DNA of 64,000 nucleotides from Cordilura impudica (taxonomy: Eukaryota; Arthropoda; Insecta; Diptera; Scathophagidae): NCBI GenBank assembly GCA_963682025.1, contig OY821519.1, positions 133,835,612 to 133,899,611 of the forward strand, read 5' to 3'. Shown here piece by piece: positions 22,166-33,108 of the stretch. The number at the start of each line of letters is the position of its first letter. Within the stretch, counting starts at the first letter, position 1. Under the pieces are notes generated by a model, which was not told the DNA's origin, ran no database searches, and saw nothing but the letters and a program-made list of their open reading frames with translations. The translations under genes and the position numbers were made by a program.

Positions 22166-22402
22166 GTTTCTGAAATTTGTTGCGTTTTCTTTGTCAGGCT
22201 AAGTCCATCTTTATTATTGTATTATTTTCTTTATTCTAACTGAAGCATGTGAGTGCGAAGCATTTTTCCCTGGTTTTGGCATGGCAAATTTTTTTTAATT
22301 AATTTATTCAGGTGAAATATATTTTCCTCTACCAATTATTTCTGAGTACTTTAAATTTAAGTTATTATTTATGTTTTTTGTTTCGCACAATACAAACATC
22401 AA

Positions 22403-23195
22403 AACAAGTAAGAAAATTATAGTCGGTCTAGACCGACTATACGATACCTTATACCATGCGTTTAGAAACCCTATCTCTTAGGCCCAACTAACTGGACATA
22501 GAAAATAAGCAAAAACCAAATTTGAGTGGGATTTTTAATAGTTTTTTTGGCTGCAGATATGAAAAAGTTCATATCGGATGCTATATCTATATGGGGACTA
22601 GGTCCAAAAATGGACCGATCCTGATCATGTTTGGTAAAGTCTCTTGTATTTTGCAAAAATATATACAAACAAAATTTGAGAAGAATCAGTGCAATATTTT
22701 TGTTTTTTAATAGATTTAAGTGAAGATCGGGAAGCAGCTCTATTTGGGACCAAAGGGATCATTTTTAGACTACTCATTAATGGACGTAATGAACGCATAC
22801 AAAACCCAATTTGAGTAAGATCTATGTATATCACAATTTGGATCTTATTGCTATTTATGTTGATTTCATAGGGGTCATTTGTATGGGGGTAGGTCTGAAC
22901 ATGGACCGATTCTCACCAATTTCAATAGCGGTCATCCCATGGCCGAGAAAAGATCAAATACCAAATTTCGTCAAAATATAGTGATATTTGCGACCTGCAG
23001 TTTGATTACAAGCTTTACATGGACACACAGACGGATGGACGGACGGACGGACGGACATTGTTAAATCAACTCAGAAAGTGATTCTGATTCGATCGGTATA
23101 ATTAAAGATGGGTCTAGGCCAAATATTTTTGGTTGTTACAAACAGCAGCACAAAGTCATTATACCCAAACCACATAGTGGTACAGGGTAAAAATA
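22403..23195 (+). mobile_element. P1-family mini-me-like element, forward, full length
   Basis: It begins acaagtaagaaaattata, then the perfect palindrome TCGGTCTAGACCGA and cgatacc..ataccatg. It ends with caaaccacatagtggtacagggta. A (GGAC)n tract, gacggatggacggacggacg, lies near 23030-23055. It sits exactly between duplicated copies A and B. Non-coding. Confidence 0.85.
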
Positions 23196-24472
23196 GAATA
23201 AAATGAGATCGCGGTTTTACTACACACAAATTCATTTAGAATAGACGATCCCCGTTACCGAAATCTTATACCATGTATGTTTTATTCTGTTTGAAAATCT
23301 TTTCCAATATTCAGATGATAGGTCCATCAGTAAATGTAGTTGCATAAATGTCCATGTTTGGTAATGACAACAAACTTATTTTCAAGGTCATTTCACATTT
23401 TGCTTTGTTGTCTGCCATACAACAACCTACTGGCCTATATAGGCTCCGCAGGACTGGTTAGAAAACAAATTGAATTTCATGTTACAAAATAATAATATGT
23501 TTTATTGGTTTGATTTGCTTTTTTAACAACAATATTTCTTAACAATGTTATTTCTAAGAGAATGCAGCAAAACTTGCAGAAACTTATTAAGAGCAACTTT
23601 GCATAAAATTATTAATACAAAAAATATAAACACACAAAAAATCAAACAAGTAAGAAAATGATAGTCTCTCTGGATCCAGGGTCTTGTATTCAAGTTTGCT
23701 GAGGCAATAACTAGATGTAGAAAATATGCGTAAACTAAATTATAGTGATATTATTATTAACTGCAGATATGTAAAATGTCACTTCTGATGTTACTTTTGT
23801 AGGTCAAGAAACGGACTGATCATGACCATATCTAGTGAAGTCAATAACTTTTCTCAAAAACATATGTAAATCAACTTTTGAAACAAATTTGCCAATGTTT
23901 TCTGCTTTATATAAAGCATTATACATTATTACATTATATTGTAATATCTGATCAATGTCTGATAATATACAAACATATTTCATTCGAAGTTGTTTTTATA
24001 TTTTTGTTTGCTACATTGGAAAAGGTCTAAGTAGTATAACTCTTTGCTTAGATTCTAATTAGGTTATTTTCGGCAAATGTATATGAATTTACAAAACTAT
24101 CTACTGTTTTTTATTACTATGGGGGTTGGTGACTCGACCCGAAATAGCTGTATAAACTCTCTTGCAGAATATATGTAGATCACATTTTGAAACAAATGTG
24201 CCAATATTTTTTTTTTACTATTATTTTTTTATTTTCAAATATTTCTTCCTTAATTTGGTCAAATTGGCATTGTCATTGTTGTTATTTATTTGACGCTCGG
24301 ATCTCCCTGCACGTCTTGCTTCTTCTGGATTAGCGTACCATGGTTCAATTAAAACTTTAATTTATTTATTTTTTTTTTAAATTTTTTATTTTTAAAATTA
24401 ATGTAATTTAGTTCACCATAATTTTAGTATTTATGATTAAAAGTTCAGTCAATTTTCACTTCTTAAATTAAA

Positions 24473-26239
24473 TCTTATATATAAAATTCTTCTGTCGCGG
24501 TGTTTGTGGTAAAATTCCGCCGAAACGGCTCGACCGATTCTCATGAAATTTTGTGCGCATATTGGGTAGGTCTGAGAATCGGACAATGTTTTTTTTTTTT
24601 TTTTTTTATAGGACCACTGGGAGGGGTACCCCCCATACAAAGTGAACTTTTAAAATCAGATATCTGGAGTACTATGATAGCCATACGTGCCACGCCCACT
24701 TGAGATATCAAAAAAAAATACCTGTTGTCCGTTTCTGGGACCTACCCAATATCCACACAAAATTTCATGAGAATCGGTCAAGCCGTTTCGGAGGAGTTCA
24801 ATTACAGAGACCGCGACACGAGAATTTTATATACAAGAAGTTAAACTCCTCATTTTTTGTTTTTTTTTTTTATTTCTTTATTTAGTGCGATTTGACTGCG
24901 ATTCAGAATGTATGTATGTTTTATCATAGGAAATTTTTGTATGTATAAATGGATCCGATAGATGGCGCTGGGGTAAAGTCATTTCGAATATTCTTATTTA
25001 CGGTGCGATTTTACTGAAACTAAGAATTTTTTTGTTGGACCCGGTATATGGCTCTGGCATTCGAAAAATAATGAGTTGTCAAATTTATTTAAATTTTATA
25101 AGTTCCAAAATTCACAAACGTTTTTATATGCAAATATTCTAACTAAAAAGGAAGCAAAAATTGCATTGGCCATTGCTTTGTCCGAAATAGCCGCAACATT
25201 ATTGCATGGTGGTCGTACAGCTCATTCAGTACTCAAATCACCGTTAAATGTACAAACGAATGAGAATGCCGTATTAATATAAAAAAAAACATTCCGGTAT
25301 GGCAAAAGTTCTGCAAAAATGCAATATTATTATTTGGGATGAATATAACATGGCTTACAAACATTCCTTAGAAGCACTACATAGAACTTAAAAAGATTTG
25401 AAAGGCAATGAAAGACTTTTTGGTGGAGCTCTCATTTTATTATCCATGATCCAACGGCTGACCAGTTTTCAAAACAACTACTTGGTTAAGTGAAAGAACT
25501 GTTTCAGCCGCAAAAAATTTTGATGTCGATAATACTAATGTTATTATTCAAGACATGATTGATTCCGAAAGTGTTATTTCAAATCTATGGATAGTGTTGT
25601 TGAAGAAAATGAAGCAGTCAATTATTCAACAGAATTTTTGAATTCACTTGATGTACCCGATCTACCTCCACATTTATTAAAATTAAAAGTTGGTTCTCCA
25701 ATAATTTTGCTACGTAACCTCAACGCTCCGAGACTATGTAATGGAACCAGGTTAATTGTTGCGAGAATAATACCAAATGTTATTGAGGCCACAATTCTCA
25801 AAGACAAATTTAAAGGAGAACATGTCTTGCTGCCAAGAATTTCTATGATTCCTACCGATACACCGATAACATTCAAAAGATTGCAATTTCCGAACAGAAT
25901 GGGCTTTACCATGACCATCAATAAATCTCAAGGACAATCATTGCAAATATGTGGTTTGGACCTCGAAAACAGTTGTTTTTCCCGTGTCGGAAAGCCATTA
26001 AATTTATTAATAAGGAATAAATAAACTACAAATATTGTTAACTCTTTTTAGAATTACAATGATAGAAATATGTTGGTCATTCTTATACATATGTATGTTA
26101 AAATAAATATTTATTTTAATTTTCATAAATAAAACATGGTTTTTTTTTAACAGTTTTAATATTAACATAGATGTATACAGATTCTAACTAAAATTAAAAA
26201 TTCATTGAGGGCAAAACAACGTTTGCCGGGTCCAGCTAG
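24473..26239 (+). mobile_element. Helitron with 5'-TC and hairpin-CTAG ends
   Basis: It starts TCTTATATATAAAATTCTTC after a host A, and ends with a hairpin GGCAAA-acaacg-TTTGCC (26210-26227) followed by GGGTCCAGCTAG and a host T. The A/T insertion, TC start and hairpin-plus-CTAG end are diagnostic of Helitrons. The 5' region has an inverted pair around 24515-24560 and 24735-24800 (cgaccgattctcatgaaattttg). 1767 bp, carrying only part of the helicase. Confidence 0.92.
25074..26024 (+). pseudogene. Helitron PIF1-like helicase fragment
   Basis: Three frame segments are visible. 25076-25282 gives IALAIALSEIAATLLHGGRT and AHSVLKSPLNVQTNE (helicase motif Ia region); its Walker A is already lost. 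25283-25450 reads GMAKVLQKCNIIIWDEYNMA (Walker B, DE) and RLFGGALILLS. 25480-26024 reads TWLSERTVSAAKNFDVDNTN, then [20 protein letters not shown] and [20 protein letters not shown] (motif V/VI region). The Rep nuclease half is absent. There are stops, frameshifts and a deletion after ILLS. In intact Helitrons this protein unwinds DNA during rolling-circle transposition. Confidence 0.92.
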
Positions 26240-26858
26240 TAAATATATATAAATATACAAAAATAAATAAATAAATAAAACAGATTCAACATTTAATAAC
26301 TTGAAAAACTAATCCATAAAAAGCCATTTTTTATTATACTCCCTTTCTTTCTAACTTAAGGTTACCGTATCGTTTCAGACATACGCAACAATAGTAAATT
26401 CTACAGTCAAAATTTTTTTTCCATATTTTTTTTCTCAATATTTTTCTTGTAATAATTTTTTTAAATCGTCGCCATGAGTCTTCCTGTAAAATTTCAGCTC
26501 GATTGAATTATGGAAAATGGGTTAAAAATCGAACCAAAGATTTTTCGGCAGACAAGCAGACACTACGAGTTAATCTAAATGGAGTAAAAATATAATAATA
26601 CTGATTCTATTTTTAAAGTGCAAACTGTAATTTAAATTTTTTTGGGATCAGCAGATTACTGAAAATAGCATTGGACAGAGAGTCTGGGCTTATAATTGCA
26701 GTGTTATCTGCGAAGATTGAAAACTCGCAATCAGACAACGTTGGGAAATCATGAAAAGTGGCAACCTTATAAAAAAAGACAGTTTTTAAGTTTAAAGGCA
26801 CCACGATATTTATTTTTTTTGTTCCATAAAAAGTAAACGATCTCAGTGAATTTGTAAA

Positions 26859-26935
26859 CATGGAAAAAATTGGATGAGTATGCTGAGATATAAAGGAAAT
26901 GTTTCTGAAATTTGTTGTGTTTTCTTTGTTTTACT
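26859..26935 (+). pseudogene. mariner relic in copy B, almost entirely deleted
   Basis: The same ATGGAAAAAAT start as copy A (21665) is joined after a few codons to the C-terminal end of the gene (gagatataaaggaaatg). About 460 bp present in A are missing. Confidence 0.75.
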
Positions 26936-27117
26936 ATTTTCTTTATTCTAACTGAAGCATGTGAGTGCGAAGTATTTTCCCCTGGTTTTGGCATGGCAAA
27001 TTTTTTTTAATTAATTTATTCAGGTGAAATATATTTTCCTCTACCAATTATTTCTGAGAACTTTAAATTTAAGTTATTATTTATGTTTTTTTGTTTCCCA
27101 CAATACAGACATTAAAA

Positions 27118-28320
27118 AATAACTTCACAATTTATCTCTGCGCCAATTCTTAAATAAAATAATTTACCGCTTGCATCTCTTTATTGTTCTTAAAGATAAT
27201 AAATAAACAGTTTCCATAGTTTTTATTTCCAAAACACATAAAGAACGAAAATTTTACACTACAAAGATAAAAAAAAATATATAAATTATATTCATGCGGG
27301 TATTAAAATTTCGCTTAGTATAGTCTTATAATATGAAATACCTTAAAAAGTCTTCTATTCCCTTTTCGGTTTTTGGCAAAAGGTTTGACATTCGTTCATA
27401 AATGACTTCATTAAACAAGAATGCTGGTGCAATAAATATTTATAAAATCAACTGATATTAACTGTTCCGAATACAGATAAATTCTTTCATTTTAATATAC
27501 ACATATCATGAGTTCAGCCAACTGTATCAGATACATATATGAAAATATCTAAATAAGTAAATCATTGTGATTAATTGAAGCATAAAGAATTTGTTTATTC
27601 TTTATAATGACATCAAATGTTTGACATTTATTGTTACAACTAATAAAGGGCTAAAAAAAAAATCGGGGATATGTTTTTATTTGAAAATGGTACTTGCTGT
27701 ATAAATGTCAGTATATATGAATGTATTTTGAAATTTGAATGTGTTAATAAACTGAGTTATACGCTTGATTTATTTAATTAATGATCCAGAATTTTGAACG
27801 TAAATAATTTATGGCAAAATACAAAAGCACAGCACAACTTTTGTCATTTAGTCAAATGAAAAAGAAAAAAAAAAAGAAAAATTTTAAATAGCAATTCTAT
27901 GGTGCAGCATTTAGCAAAAATTTAACAGTCAAAGTGTATACAGAGTTCCCTTATCTGTTTGGTGTTTTCGTTTCAATCCAGAACAGAAAAAGTTAGTTGT
28001 AAAACAAATTAGAATGGGCGTGAATACTGACACATTCTGTTTAGAACTTGAGGAAGTCATAACATAATAAATTTCAATAAATTATATCAACCCAATAATT
28101 TTACAACTTTGTTGGAAATAGTATTTAGATCATATCACTTTTTAAGCCGGTTGACAGCTGAATTTCTAAAATTATTTTTCTCTTTTCGTAGAGACAAATG
28201 AACTCTTTAAAGTTTTATTACCAATTGTAAAAGCTTGGTGCTAAATACTTTTAACAATATTTTTGTATTTTAAATAGCATTTTTTTTTTATGTTTTATGT
28301 ATAAACTAATTCGTTTTTTT
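27118..28320. other. AT-rich intergenic, nothing recognised
   Basis: No convincing ORF, repeat or element end. Confidence 0.6.
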
Positions 28321-28513
28321 AAGCGCCCCGGTAGATGAGTAGGTAGCGTGCTTGCCTATCATGCGGGGGTCGTGGGCTCGATTCCCACCAGAGCCTTTGG
28401 TCTGTCGCTGGAAAAACCAGCCAAATGGTCTTTGTCACCCGGCTAATTCCTGGACCCAAATTAGAATACAAATTTACTTTGTATTGTAATAAATATAAAT
28501 AAATAAATAAATA
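28321..28513 (+). mobile_element. tRNA-derived SINE
   Basis: The head resembles a tRNA gene: A box TAGATGAGTAGG (28332-28343) and B box GCTCGATTCC (28376-28385), the internal RNA polymerase III promoter. An unrelated body follows (tttggtctgtcgctggaaaaaccagcc...), with an A/T-rich simple tail of AAATA units (28485-28513). The acceptor-stem complement is poor, so this is a SINE rather than a working tRNA. The parent tRNA cannot be named safely. Confidence 0.8.
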
Positions 28514-28545
28514 ATTTGTTTTTAAACTCTTTCTTTTAACTCATA

Positions 28546-28575
28546 CTCTCTGTCTGTCTGTCTGTCTGTCTGTCG
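28546..28575 (+). repeat. (CTGT)n microsatellite
   Basis: ctctgtctgtctgtctgtctgtctgtc immediately precedes the tandem repeat at 28576. Confidence 0.9.
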
Positions 28576-29160
28576 TGGGTCAACCCCATTCCTCCTTATC
28601 CAATTGATCTGAAACTTGGCCCATAGTCTTGTCGTGACTACAGATTAATTTTGGGGTAGTCACGCACAGTCACGGAGTGATCTAAGTGTCATTTCCCCTC
28701 ATCCGATCGATCTGAAACATGGTCCATACACTTGATGTGAAAAAAATTATAACTTTGACTTAGTCACGCACAGTCACGGATAGATTTATATCGGATTTCC
28801 CCTCATCCAATCAGTCTGAAACTTGATCGATATACTTCCTGTAAAGAAAGATTAACTTCGACATAGTCATGTACAGTGAGGCACAGTCACGCATAATCAC
28901 GTACAGTACGGAGTGATTTAAAACCCATTTCCCCTTATCCGATCGATCCGAAACTTGGTCGATGGACTTGCAGTGAAAAAGGATTAACTTTGATGTAGTC
29001 ACGCAGAGTCACGCACAGTCACGGAGAGATTAAAACCTCACTTCCCCTCATCAAATCGATCTGAAACTTTATGCATAGACTTGTTGTGGCCAAAAATTAA
29101 TTCTAAGATAGTCACACACAGTCATGCACACTCACGGATATATTCAAAACTCATATGAAT
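28576..29160 (+). repeat. tandem repeat, ~100-130 bp units
   Basis: Five units share cctcatccgatcgatctgaaac (positions near 28609, 28711, 28816, 28947, 29059) and stagtcacgcacagtcacgg phrases. Opposite in orientation to the array at 7150-7480. It is followed by ggaaagaaagagttttaataaaaac, the boundary shared with that array. Confidence 0.85.
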
Positions 29161-30182
29161 AAGGAAAGAAAGAGTTTTAATAAAAACTTTGTTTTTATGA
29201 GTTATATTATTATTATAATCATTTCTATAACAAATTGAATACTCTACTTATTCTATAAATCAAGTTTTTAAATATGAATGTGGATATATATTCCAATATA
29301 ATTTGGCAATACTGTCTAACGGATTCAATGGAATTATTAGTTTGACGTTTTTCGGATAATATCAATATTTATAATCAACTTTAAAATTTTATAAATTAAA
29401 AACACAAATAATCATCGAAAATATCATTTTCAAAAAACAATATAATTCGCATCTTTAAACAGCAACATACTAAACTCAATTGGATCAGTAAACATTATTT
29501 TTCTTTTCGTGAATATATCTATATATGTATATACATAGGTATACATATATCATTAAGATTTAGTTTATCTTAAACAGGAACTGAAACCGAATCCGAAACC
29601 AAATGGGTTCAGAGTCGCTGTTTAACCAAAAATTCAAACAGCTTAGGGTTAAAAATATTAAATAAATATTTTTCTGTTTATGGCGTGAGATATATTTTAT
29701 AGGAAAATAAATAAAAAACGACATTTCTTGCATTCAAAACAAACAAAAAAAAAAATTTAAAAAACAGAATATAATACAGACTATTTGATCAGAACACAAA
29801 CTAGACTTAAGTGGGAAATCCCTTTTTTCTGTTTAAACTATCTATAAATATTATATATTTTTTTAGCATAAAGTGGATATATTCATATTTAACAAACAAA
29901 TATATTCATATTTAACAGCAGAGATGTTTTATGGAAAAACTCTTAGAATCGCCAGCGAGTTCTTTGTTCATTCAGTTATTGCTGAGAATAACTATTCCAA
30001 TTATATTCTTCAACAATTAAGAAAACATTTTTTAAAAATTCGTAATTATTTTTATTAAATGTTTTAAAAGAAAAGTGATTCGGTGGTTTCTGTTCCTATT
30101 GATCAATAAAACATACGTTTATTGATGTTGAAAGATATCTATATGTAAGTACAAATTTATCTGGTAGTCCAAACAAGCAAAG
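29161..30182. other. AT-rich intergenic, nothing recognised
   Basis: No repeat or credible coding region noticed. Confidence 0.55.
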
Positions 30183-30309
30183 GTGTTAAGTTCGGCTGGG
30201 CCGAATCTTTGATATGCTCCATCTGCATCTTAAACTCAATATTACAACCAATATTGGGCACGGCTACCACTTTAAAATTATTGTCGGTAGTGAAATTTTA
30301 ATTTCGAAT

Positions 30310-32030
30310 ACCAATTAAATTTAAAGTTAATTGCGTTTCTTGTTGGACAGTTTCTACCATAATTTCTTGTTATAAAACAACGATCGTGTCTTCGATAGAA
30401 CGAATTGGTTACTATTTGAAAACTGGTATTATATTTTTTTACTAGAGTAGAAAACCACTAATAAAATTCATTATTTATCGCAGCCAGCATTATAACACCC
30501 AGAGTTTGATCCCTATAAGAAAGTGTTGAGATAGTTCACGATAATTAAAAAAAAATATCAACTGATTTTTGGATATTAATATTAAATAAAAAAAAATAAA
30601 AAAATTTAAAAAGTAAAAAAAAAGAATATATTAATATTAAAAAATATTGAAATATTTTTATCTGAATTAACTAGAAATTTTGAATTTTGAATTTCTAATT
30701 TTTTAATTTTTAATTTTAAATTTATAATTTTGAATTTTTAATCTATAATTTTTCAATTTTCATTTTTATCTTTCATTATTCATTTTTAATTTTTCATTTT
30801 CCATTTTTCATTTTTCATTTTTCAGTTTTCATTTTCCATTTTTCATTTTTCAATTTTCGTTTTTTATTTTCCATTTTTAATTTTTCATTTTTCAGTTTTC
30901 ATTTTTCATTTTTCAGTTTTAATTTTTAATTTTTCAGCTTTCATTTTTCACTTTTCGTTTTAAATTTTTCGTTTTCCAATTTTCATTTTTCATTTTCCAA
31001 TTTCCATTTTTCAGTTTTCAGTTTACGTTTTTCACTTTTCATTTTTCATGTTTCGTTTTTAAATTTTATTTTTTCAATTTTCATTTTTCATTTTTCATTT
31101 TTAATTTTCATTTTCCATTTTTAGTTTTTCAATTTTCAGTTTCCGTTTTCCATTTTCCATTTTTCATTTTTCATTTCCCAATTTTAATTTTTCATTTATC
31201 AGTTTTCATTTTCCATTTTTCAATTTTAATTTCAATTAAATTTAAAGTTAATTAAGTTTTTTGTTGGACAGTTTCTATCAACGATCGTATCTTCGATAGA
31301 ACGAATTGGTTACTGTATAAAAAATGGTATTATTTTTTTTACTAGAGTAGAAAACCATTAATAAAATTCATTATTTATCGCAGCCAGCGTTATAACACCC
31401 AGAGTTTGATCCCTATAGGAAAGTGTTGAGATAATTCACGATAATTAAAAAAAAATATCAACTGATTCTTGGATATTAATATTAAATTAAAAAAAAAAAA
31501 ATTTAAAAAGTAAAAAAAAAGAATATATTAATATTAAAAAATAACAAATATTGAAATATTTTTATCTGAATTAACTAGTAATTCTTAATTTTGAATTTCA
31601 AATTTTTAATTTTTAATTTTAAATTTATAATTTTAAATTTTTAATCTATAATTTTTCAATTTTCATTTTTATCTTTCATTATTCATTATTCATTTTTCAT
31701 TTTTCAGTTTTCATTTTCCATTTTTAATTTTTAAATTTTCATTTTTTATTTTCCATTTTTCATTTTGCATTTTTCATTTTCATTTTCATTTTTCAGTTTT
31801 CATTTTTCAATCATTTTTCAGTTTTCACTTATCGTTTTAAATTTTTCGTTTTCGAATTTTCATTTTTCATTTTCCAATTTCCATTTTTCAGTTTACGTTT
31901 TTCACTTTTCATTTTTCATGTTTCGTTTTTAATTTTTATTTTTTCAATTTTCATTTTCCATTTTTCATTTTTCAATTTTCATTTTAAATTTTTCATTTTT
32001 CATTTTTCATTTTTCATTTTTCATTTTTCA
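30310..32030 (+). repeat. ~930-bp direct duplication within the P2 element
   Basis: The block with gttggacagtttctaYca, cgatcgtRtcttcgatagaacg, cgcagccagc and cacccagagtttgatccctata (30335-30660) is repeated at 31260-31590. Each copy is followed by the same kind of TTTTCATTTTTC-rich tract, so block and satellite were duplicated together. Confidence 0.9.
30660..31236 (+). repeat. degenerate TTTTTCA/TTTTCCA heptamer-type array
   Basis: Imperfect 7-8 bp units (tttttca, ttttcca, ttttcag) run for almost 600 bp. The same kind of sequence follows at 31590-32035 and 33108-33470, flanking the homogeneous (TTTTTAA)n core. Confidence 0.9.
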
Positions 32031-32035
32031 TTTTT

Positions 32036-33108
32036 AATTTTTAATTTTTCATTTTTCATTTTTAATTTTTAATTTTTAATTTTTAATTTTTAATTTTTAA
32101 TTTTTAATTTTTAATTTTTAATATTTAATTTTTATTTTTTAAAAATTAAATTTTTAATTTTTAATTTTTAATTTTTAATTTTTAATTATTAATTTTTAAT
32201 TTTTAATTTTTAATTTTTAATTTTTAATTTTTAATTTTTAATTTTTAATTTTTAATTTTTAATTTTTAATTTTTAATTTTTAATTTTTAATTTTTAATTT
32301 TTAATTTTTAATTTTTAATTTTTAATTTTTAATTTTTAATTTTTAATTTTTAATTTTTAATTTTTAATTTTTAATTTTTAATTTTTAATTTTTAATTTTT
32401 AATTTTTAATTTTTAATTTTTAATTTTTAATTTTTAATTTTTAATTTTTAATTTTTAATTTTTAATTTTTAATTTTTAATTTTTAATTTTTAATTTTTAA
32501 TTTTTAATTTTTAATTTTTAATTTTTAATTTTTAATTTTTATTTTTTAATTTTTAATTTTTAATTTTTAATTTTTAATTTTTAATTTTTAATTTTTAATT
32601 TTTAATTTTTAATTTTTAATTTTTAATTTTTAATTTTTAATTTTTAATTTTTAATTTTTAATTTTTAATTTTTAATTTTTAATTTTTAATTTTTAATTTT
32701 TAATTTTTAATTTTTAATTTTTAATTTTTAATTTTTAATTTTTAATTTTTAATTTTTAATTTTTAATTTTTAATTTTTAATTTTTAATTTTTAATTTTTA
32801 ATTTTTAATTTTTAATTTTTAATTTTTAATTTTTAATTTTTAATTTTTAATTTTTAATTTTTAATTTTTAATTTTTAATTTTTAATTTTTAATTTTTAAT
32901 TTTTAATTTTTAATTTTTAATTTTTAATTTTTAATTTTTAATTTTTAATTTTTAATTTTTAATTTTTAATTTTTAATTTTTAATTTTTAATTTTTAATTT
33001 TTAATTTTTAATTTTTAATTTTTAATTTTTAATTTTTAATTTTTAATTTTTAATTTTTAATTTTTAATTTTTAATTTTTAATTTTTAATTTTTAATTTTT
33101 AATTTTAA
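32036..33108 (+). repeat. (TTTTTAA)n homogeneous heptamer array, ~1 kb
   Basis: Roughly 150 tandem copies of a 7-bp unit, TTTTTAA, nearly without change. The few breaks are near 32120-32155 (including ttttttaaaaattaaattt), 32186 and 32540. The uniformity contrasts with the degenerate TTTTTCA-type flanks. Confidence 0.95.

Larger units (their letters stand above)
17866..22400 (+). repeat. segmental duplication, copy A
   Basis: From aaaatagaataaaatga to cacaatacaaacatc, this aligns collinearly with copy B (23192-27117), at about 90-95% identity by eye where aligned. Copy A holds extra insertions absent from B (18295-18887, 19105-19496, 20179-20957) and keeps more of a mariner relic. B carries a Helitron near A's Helitron-like insertion and has several deletions. 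Confidence 0.9.
23192..27117 (+). repeat. segmental duplication, copy B
   Basis: Collinear with copy A (17866-22400). It carries a Helitron (24473-26239) and has deletions of about 65, 70 and 460 bp relative to A. It starts where the P1 element ends and stops at cacaatacagacatta. Confidence 0.9.

Noticed and set aside
22471..22834. Several 62-69 codon frames within P1 elements (also 44000-44230 and 51363-51632)
   Set aside because: The same peptides recur wherever P1 copies are open by chance; the copies differ by frameshifts, so there is no coding constraint.
25622..25937. Minus-strand frames of 61 and 99 codons
   Set aside because: Antisense shadows of the Helitron helicase fragment.
28321..28393. 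Functional tRNA gene
   Set aside because: The pol III boxes are good, but the acceptor stem does not pair well and the sequence continues into a SINE body with a simple tail.
28576..29160. CRISPR-like array
   Set aside because: Units are ~110 bp, diverged throughout, without constant repeats and unique spacers, and the genome is eukaryotic.
32036..33108. (TTTTTAA)n as a telomeric repeat
   Set aside because: Diptera lack simple telomerase repeats, and the array is internal to a P2 element with degenerate flanks.
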